Part shown: piece after piece, positions 60,399 to 64,000 of the stretch
How the letters are laid out: each line of letters starts with the position of its first letter
Numbering within the stretch: position 1 is the first letter of the stretch
DNA from: Lachnospiraceae bacterium
GTDB lineage: Bacteria > Bacillota > Clostridia > Lachnospirales > Lachnospiraceae
Direction of reading: 5' to 3'
Length of the DNA: 64,000 bases
NCBI GenBank assembly: GCA_022796795.1
Contig: JAAWJI010000002.1
Coordinates: 1 to 64,000 of the forward strand
Notes under the pieces: model-generated
Told to the model about the DNA's origin: nothing
The model's database searches: none
The model's input: only the letters and a program-made list of their open reading frames with translations
Made by a program: the position numbers and the translations under genes

Positions 60399-62294
60399 CT
60401 ATTTTCCAATTAAAACGACGATCGTATGCTCTGTCACCACCATCGTTTTCTGCTCCTCCAACAATTCTTCCTGGCCCTCTTCAAAAATCCCGTCTTGCTC
60501 CTCCACAGCCGTATTGACTGCCACATGCCATTTCCGGTTTCCCGGCAGCCGGGGCAGAGCAAATTCATGGGAAATTCCATGAAAATTATAGGCCACATAA
60601 AAATAATCATCACTGAGGGTTCCTTCACTGCCCGCAGAGACATAATCTGCCGCATACATCATGCCCAGATGCCGGTTGGGATTCTCAAACCCTCCATACC
60701 AGGCCCGGTTTCCGTGATAAGAGAGATCCGGGCAGCCGCAGGAAAGGTAATCCATGACCCGCAGCTGCTCTGGCTGCCGGAAAATAGGATGGCTCCTGCG
60801 AAAGGCGATCATGCGTTTTGTAAAATCCTGAAGCATCCGCCCCGCTTTCCCGTTATTCCAGGAAACCCAGCCCAGCTCATTATCCTGGCAGTAGACGTTG
60901 TTGTTTCCCTGTTGGGAATTGCCCATCTCATCCCCGCTGTACAAAAAGGGCGTTCCCTGGGACAGCAGCACGGTCAGAAGGGCGTTTTTACTCTGCCTTA
61001 ACCGCAGGCGGCGGATCTTGCGGCTGTTGGTCGGGCCTTCCTCCCCGCAGTTCCAACTGTAATTGTAGCTGGTTCCATCCAGATTTCCCTCTCCATTGGC
61101 TTCGTTGTGTTTCTCGTCATAGGAAACCAGATCCGCCAGGGTAAAACCATTGTGGCTGCTGATATAGTTGATCACCCCCTGCCTCTCTGGCTTTCTCCGC
61201 ACCAGATTGGCAAATTCCATAAGCTGTCCCTCATCCCCCTTCAGGAGACGGCGAGCCGTAATCAGAAAACGGTCATGATACTCCGCCAGATTACGAAACA
61301 GGGGACGGTAGCCCCGGGGATAAATCTCATCCACCGGAAAAGACTCGCTCATAAGCTTCACATGACTCAGCATAGGCTCTCTGGCAAGAAGCATAAGGGG
61401 AGCCCACACGCCGTTCATATGTATCCCATCAATATGATACTCCATAACCCAGTATTTGATGCAATCTACAATAAGCCTGGGACTGGTCTCTGGGGCAAAA
61501 TAGAATTCCAAAACCAGCTCTATCCCGTTCTGGTGCAGGGTCTTCACCAGATGCTTCAGCTCCCGCACCGGATTATCCGAGGCTGCATAAGAGGCCTTGG
61601 GCGCAAAATAACAGCCCGGCCCATAGCCCCAGTAATTCATCCGCTGCTCCTGTCGTTTAAACTGGTCGGCCCCCAAAACCACAGGCTCTCTCTCACAGGG
61701 AATCTCCTCAAACTCATACACAGGCATCAATTCCAGAAGGTTGACCCCAAGCTCCTTCAAATAGGGAATCTTTTCCTCCACACCGCGAAAGGTTCCCTTG
61801 TGGCGGACCCGGGAGGAGGAATGCATGGTAAATCCCCGCACATGAGCGGAATACATGACGCACTGCTCATAGGGAAGCTCCGGAGGCGCATCTCCCTCCC
61901 AGGAAAATCTTTCGAAGCAGAACCTGGAACGCATATCCTTTTTTTCCCTGGCTTGTCCCCAGGTCTCTCCTCCCCGAAAGCACGCCCCGTAGGGGTCTGG
62001 AACTACCTCTCCGTCTATGCGATAATTGTATTCGTATTGTTCCGCCGGAAATTTCTCAATACAGACTGCACGGATATCTCCATAGCGAGAACGGGTAGCA
62101 AGGGGAATGGATGCCTCCACCTCGCTGCTTCCTTTTCGATACAGCAAAAGACTGCAGGATTTTCTGTCCGGTACTGCCACCGCAAAATTAACATCTCTTC
62201 CAGTCTTTGTAACACCCAGCCGTTCCGGGTTCCCATCTTTCACATAATAAGAAAATCCTTCTTCCGCTTTTTTCAACCTGTTCCCACCTTTCAT
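60399..62294 (-). CDS. GlgX-like GH13 protein with lost catalytic residues
   Basis: 631 residues from this start. N-terminal CBM48-type domain (about 10-110) and a GH13_11-like barrel with NYWGYGPGCYFAPKASYA, SYDEKHNEANGEGNLDG and QGTPFLYSGDEMGNSQQGNN. The usual catalytic elements are changed: the nucleophile region G-F-R-F-D is GIHMN (Asn 294; codon 61413-61415), H-D-G-F is HNGF (Asn 382; codon 61149-61151), and D-V-V-Y-N-H is EFYFAP. Glu 317 in MSESF may remain. It is probably not an active debranching enzyme and may bind glycogen. A TTG at 62276 with AGGTGGG 6 bases upstream is an alternative start. Confidence 0.85.
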   Translation of the reverse strand: MKGGNRLKKAEEGFSYYVKDGNPERLGVTKTGRDVNFAVAVPDRKSCSLLLYRKGSSEVEASIPLATRSRYGDIRAVCIEKFPAEQYEYNYRIDGEVVPDPYGACFRGGETWGQAREKKDMRSRFCFERFSWEGDAPPELPYEQCVMYSAHVRGFTMHSSSRVRHKGTFRGVEEKIPYLKELGVNLLELMPVYEFEEIPCEREPVVLGADQFKRQEQRMNYWGYGPGCYFAPKASYAASDNPVRELKHLVKTLHQNGIELVLEFYFAPETSPRLIVDCIKYWVMEYHIDGIHMNGVWAPLMLLAREPMLSHVKLMSESFPVDEIYPRGYRPLFRNLAEYHDRFLITARRLLKGDEGQLMEFANLVRRKPERQGVINYISSHNGFTLADLVSYDEKHNEANGEGNLDGTSYNYSWNCGEEGPTNSRKIRRLRLRQSKNALLTVLLSQGTPFLYSGDEMGNSQQGNNNVYCQDNELGWVSWNNGKAGRMLQDFTKRMIAFRRSHPIFRQPEQLRVMDYLSCGCPDLSYHGNRAWYGGFENPNRHLGMMYAADYVSAGSEGTLSDDYFYVAYNFHGISHEFALPRLPGNRKWHVAVNTAVEEQDGIFEEGQEELLEEQKTMVVTEHTIVVLIGK

Positions 62295-62368
62295 TGCCTC
62301 AAATTCAAGCACAAAACTGATTTTCTTCTGTACTTTTCTACCCATTGTGGACAAAATCATCCAGTTTT

Positions 62369-62397
62369 ATTATATCAGATGTCTAAACTCTTGTGAA
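62369..62397 (-). promoter_or_regulatory. Promoter of the glgX-like gene
   Basis: TTCACA (62392-62397), 17-base spacer, consensus TATAAT (62369-62374) on the minus strand. The transcript would start near 62362, so the in-frame ATG codons at 62360 and 62345 are unlikely starts. Confidence 0.75.
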
Positions 62398-62512
62398 GCA
62401 AAAATAAACGCGCGAAAGTAATTTTCCCCATCAACTCTATGGTTCGCTTCCTTCTCCTTCTGCATCCGTTTCCGCATCAGGTACCAGAAGAAAATCGTCC
62501 CTGTGGGGCAGG

Positions 62513-62542
62513 AAAAGCCGGAACAGCGTCTGCCCGGCTTTT
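62513..62542. terminator. Terminator after the DUF4349 gene
   Basis: Perfect 9-bp stem AAAAGCCGG / CCGGCTTTT with a 12-base loop, 45 bases past the DUF4349 stop. It can act in both directions. Confidence 0.75.
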
Positions 62543-62586
62543 CTCCTCTATCTTATCTTTTTCAATCTCTGTTTTTGTTCTGTCTC

Positions 62587-63585
62587 TTACTTCTGCTCTC
62601 CTTCTAACTCCTGTTTCCCTTGGTCTTTTTTGCGTTTTCTCCCCAGCTTCTTCCAAATTTTTACGCGTGCAATCCAGAATATCACGCCCAGTACCACGAC
62701 CCAGATGACAAGATAGGGAAGGGAGCTCAAAAACCAAATGGCAAAGTTCCTGCATCCCTGACCGATATCATAGAAATTATCCGACAGCCGGTAGGAAACC
62801 TCCTGGAAAAAGGTCTTCTTCTCTACCTCTGTCATACGCTCCACCTCGTAAATGCTTATGCTCACCGTGCTGTAGGTGACCTGATTGTCCATGACCCGAA
62901 GTCTGGATTCATAGAACTGCAGCTCGTACCGGATCTGGGAAAGCCTTGTCTCGATCTGGATAATATCCTCCATATTCTCCGCATTCTCCAGAAGGGTCAG
63001 GAGCCGCTCCTGCTCTGTGGTCAGAGCCTTTTTGTGGCTTTCCACATCCACATACTCCAGAGTAATGTCCTGCACCTGTTCGTTTTTGTAGGTCACATTT
63101 CCCATTTCCGACATGATGGTTACAAATCCATCCAGCTTATCCGCCGGAATCCGAAGCTTAAGCCAGGCATTGCGGCTGCCTCCGTTATAGCCGCTGCCGC
63201 TGAGCTCCGAGGATTCCACATAGCCGCCCAACTCCACGGTTTTATCGCTGATTCCCGAAAGCAATGTATCAAACTCCCGGGTCTCCATATTCATATCCAC
63301 GGTTTTGATAAGCTTCTGGGTGGTGGCGGCCACGCTCTCGATCCCGGCAGATGCGTCTATCCCGCCGGAAGGCTCTATGGGCTCCTCCGCAGGCGCCTCC
63401 TCCGTCTTTGTTTGGTCCTGGACGCCATAATCGTAATCCTGAGCCATTTCATAACCCATGCCGCTCTCCTGAGCCGCCGCCGGAGCCGCCGACTCATAAT
63501 TGCTGCTTTTCGATCCGTTTCCGCAGCCTGTAATCCCTCCAATCAAAAGTATTCCACTTACCATCCAAACCATGCTCTTTTTCAT
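62587..63585 (-). CDS. DUF4349 lipoprotein
   Basis: 332 residues. Lipoprotein signal with lipobox GITGC (cysteine about 21). Then a linker rich in Ala, Glu and Pro, the DUF4349 domain (about 85-275) with KTVDMNMETREFDTLLSGIS, YVDVESHKKALTTEQERLL, IIQIETRLSQIRYELQFYES and TVSISIYEV, a transmembrane helix (about 288-310) and a basic cytoplasmic tail. The middle is a predicted coiled coil. Function unknown; surface or envelope sensing has been suggested. Overlaps the next upstream gene by 4 bases (ATGA). Confidence 0.9.
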   Translation of the reverse strand: MKKSMVWMVSGILLIGGITGCGNGSKSSNYESAAPAAAQESGMGYEMAQDYDYGVQDQTKTEEAPAEEPIEPSGGIDASAGIESVAATTQKLIKTVDMNMETREFDTLLSGISDKTVELGGYVESSELSGSGYNGGSRNAWLKLRIPADKLDGFVTIMSEMGNVTYKNEQVQDITLEYVDVESHKKALTTEQERLLTLLENAENMEDIIQIETRLSQIRYELQFYESRLRVMDNQVTYSTVSISIYEVERMTEVEKKTFFQEVSYRLSDNFYDIGQGCRNFAIWFLSSLPYLVIWVVVLGVIFWIARVKIWKKLGRKRKKDQGKQELEGEQK

Positions 63586-64000
63586 GGCTCTTCCTCCTCT
63601 CCAAACAGCTCTTCCTCCTCAAATCGGAACTGTGCACACAGTGTCATGCCGTCCAGATAGGTCACAATACGGTAATTTTCCGCCTCATAATCCAGATCAT
63701 AATTGCTCAGGTCTATGACCTCATCCTGGGCCATTCCCGGCTCCAGGCTCACGATACGCCTTGCATCCTCCTCCGAGGGTTCCTCCAAAGGCGGCAGGAG
63801 ATACCAATATCCGTCTATATATACCTCCAAATCCATGTAGGCATAGTAGCGGATAGGATAATCCTCCATATTTCCGATGGTTACCAGAAGCTCCTGCGCA
63901 TCCCGGGCGATCAGCGGGCTGTTTACCAAAGTCTTTACCAGGCCGCTCTTCTCCGGCAGGCTCTGACGGACCCCAGGCTTCAGCATCCGTCCCAGGTACT
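63582..64000 (-). CDS. Ig-like domain protein, 5' end outside the window
   Basis: At least 134 residues; the frame stays open to the window edge (codons for YLGR precede the first ATG at 63986), so the gene probably starts outside. The part seen looks like a bacterial Ig-like beta domain of the Big_14 kind: LLVTIGNMEDYPIRYYAYM, VYIDGYWYLLPP, VSLEPGMAQDEV, YRIVTYLDG, and an acidic C-terminus. Linked to the DUF4349 gene by a 4-base overlap, which suggests a joint envelope role. Confidence 0.6.
   Translation of the reverse strand, partial: YLGRMLKPGVRQSLPEKSGLVKTLVNSPLIARDAQELLVTIGNMEDYPIRYYAYMDLEVYIDGYWYLLPPLEEPSEEDARRIVSLEPGMAQDEVIDLSNYDLDYEAENYRIVTYLDGMTLCAQFRFEEEELFGEEEEP

Noticed and set aside
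1-64000. CRISPR arrays, tRNA or rRNA genes, prophage genes
   Set aside because: No regularly spaced repeats, no cloverleaf-like or rRNA-like segments and no phage or integrase families were noticed on either strand.

Overview
The window reads as a chromosomal segment of a low-to-medium GC member of the Clostridia (Bacillota), most likely Lachnospiraceae. Reasons: the order ecfA1-ecfA2-ecfT-truA-rplM-rpsI, a DUF4364 gene behind a YtqA-type radical SAM gene, the dgt-dnaG-rpoD-trmK-nif3 block, AGGAGG-type ribosome binding sites and sigma-A promoters with 17-base spacers. No rRNA, tRNA, CRISPR, integrase or phage structural gene was seen. I do not name a genus.

Layout. 0.1-6.3 kb (minus strand): ribosomal proteins S9 and L13, pseudouridine synthase TruA, the ECF vitamin-transporter core (EcfA1, EcfA2, EcfT) and a long Rho with a disordered insertion. 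6.3-8.2 kb: a 419-base divergent spacer with an unusual repeat/dyad arrangement, then a radical SAM gene and DUF4364 on the plus strand.

8.3-41.9 kb: one long minus-strand surface-polysaccharide / teichoic-acid-like locus read from a promoter at about 41.97 kb. It holds glycosyltransferases of GT2, GT4 and GT-D types, three TagF-like glycerophosphotransferase relatives, two cytidylyltransferase fusions, an IspD/TarI-like enzyme with an SDR and a DXS-like transketolase, the capE-capF-capG trio for UDP-N-acetyl-L-fucosamine, an FkbM methyltransferase, a radical SAM/SPASM protein, a glycerophosphodiesterase and a pair of TIM-barrel proteins. The middle (about 17-33.5 kb) is clearly more AT-rich than both flanks. 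Twelve of these proteins carry the same roughly 95-residue Rossmann-like module (a Y/F/W-G-A/T/S-G-K start and a D-N-N or D-x-N midpoint) grafted at either end or internally; this is the most striking pattern in the window. No flippase, polymerase, ABC exporter or priming transferase is present. Between 36.30 and 37.89 kb the locus is interrupted by a broken AAA-ATPase / PD-(D/E)XK gene bounded by 28-bp inverted repeats, which looks like a decayed mobile element.

42.1-48.5 kb: a GntR/FadR-type regulator (plus) faces a minus-strand catabolic operon of transaldolase, tripartite TRAP transporter and two SDRs; one SDR has lost its catalytic Tyr and Lys. A FadR-type operator sits just behind the -10 box of the operon.

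48.6-64 kb: an HD-domain protein, a MATE exporter, then a minus-strand housekeeping stretch (nucleoside kinase, Nif3-like protein, TrmK, sigma-70, primase, dGTPase), LrgA/LrgB, DUF5662, a GlgX-like protein lacking the usual catalytic aspartates, a DUF4349 lipoprotein and an Ig-like fragment running off the window. Three gene ends here (nucleoside kinase, trmK/nif3, rpoD) are followed by decayed tandem copies of nearby sequence, including the stop region.
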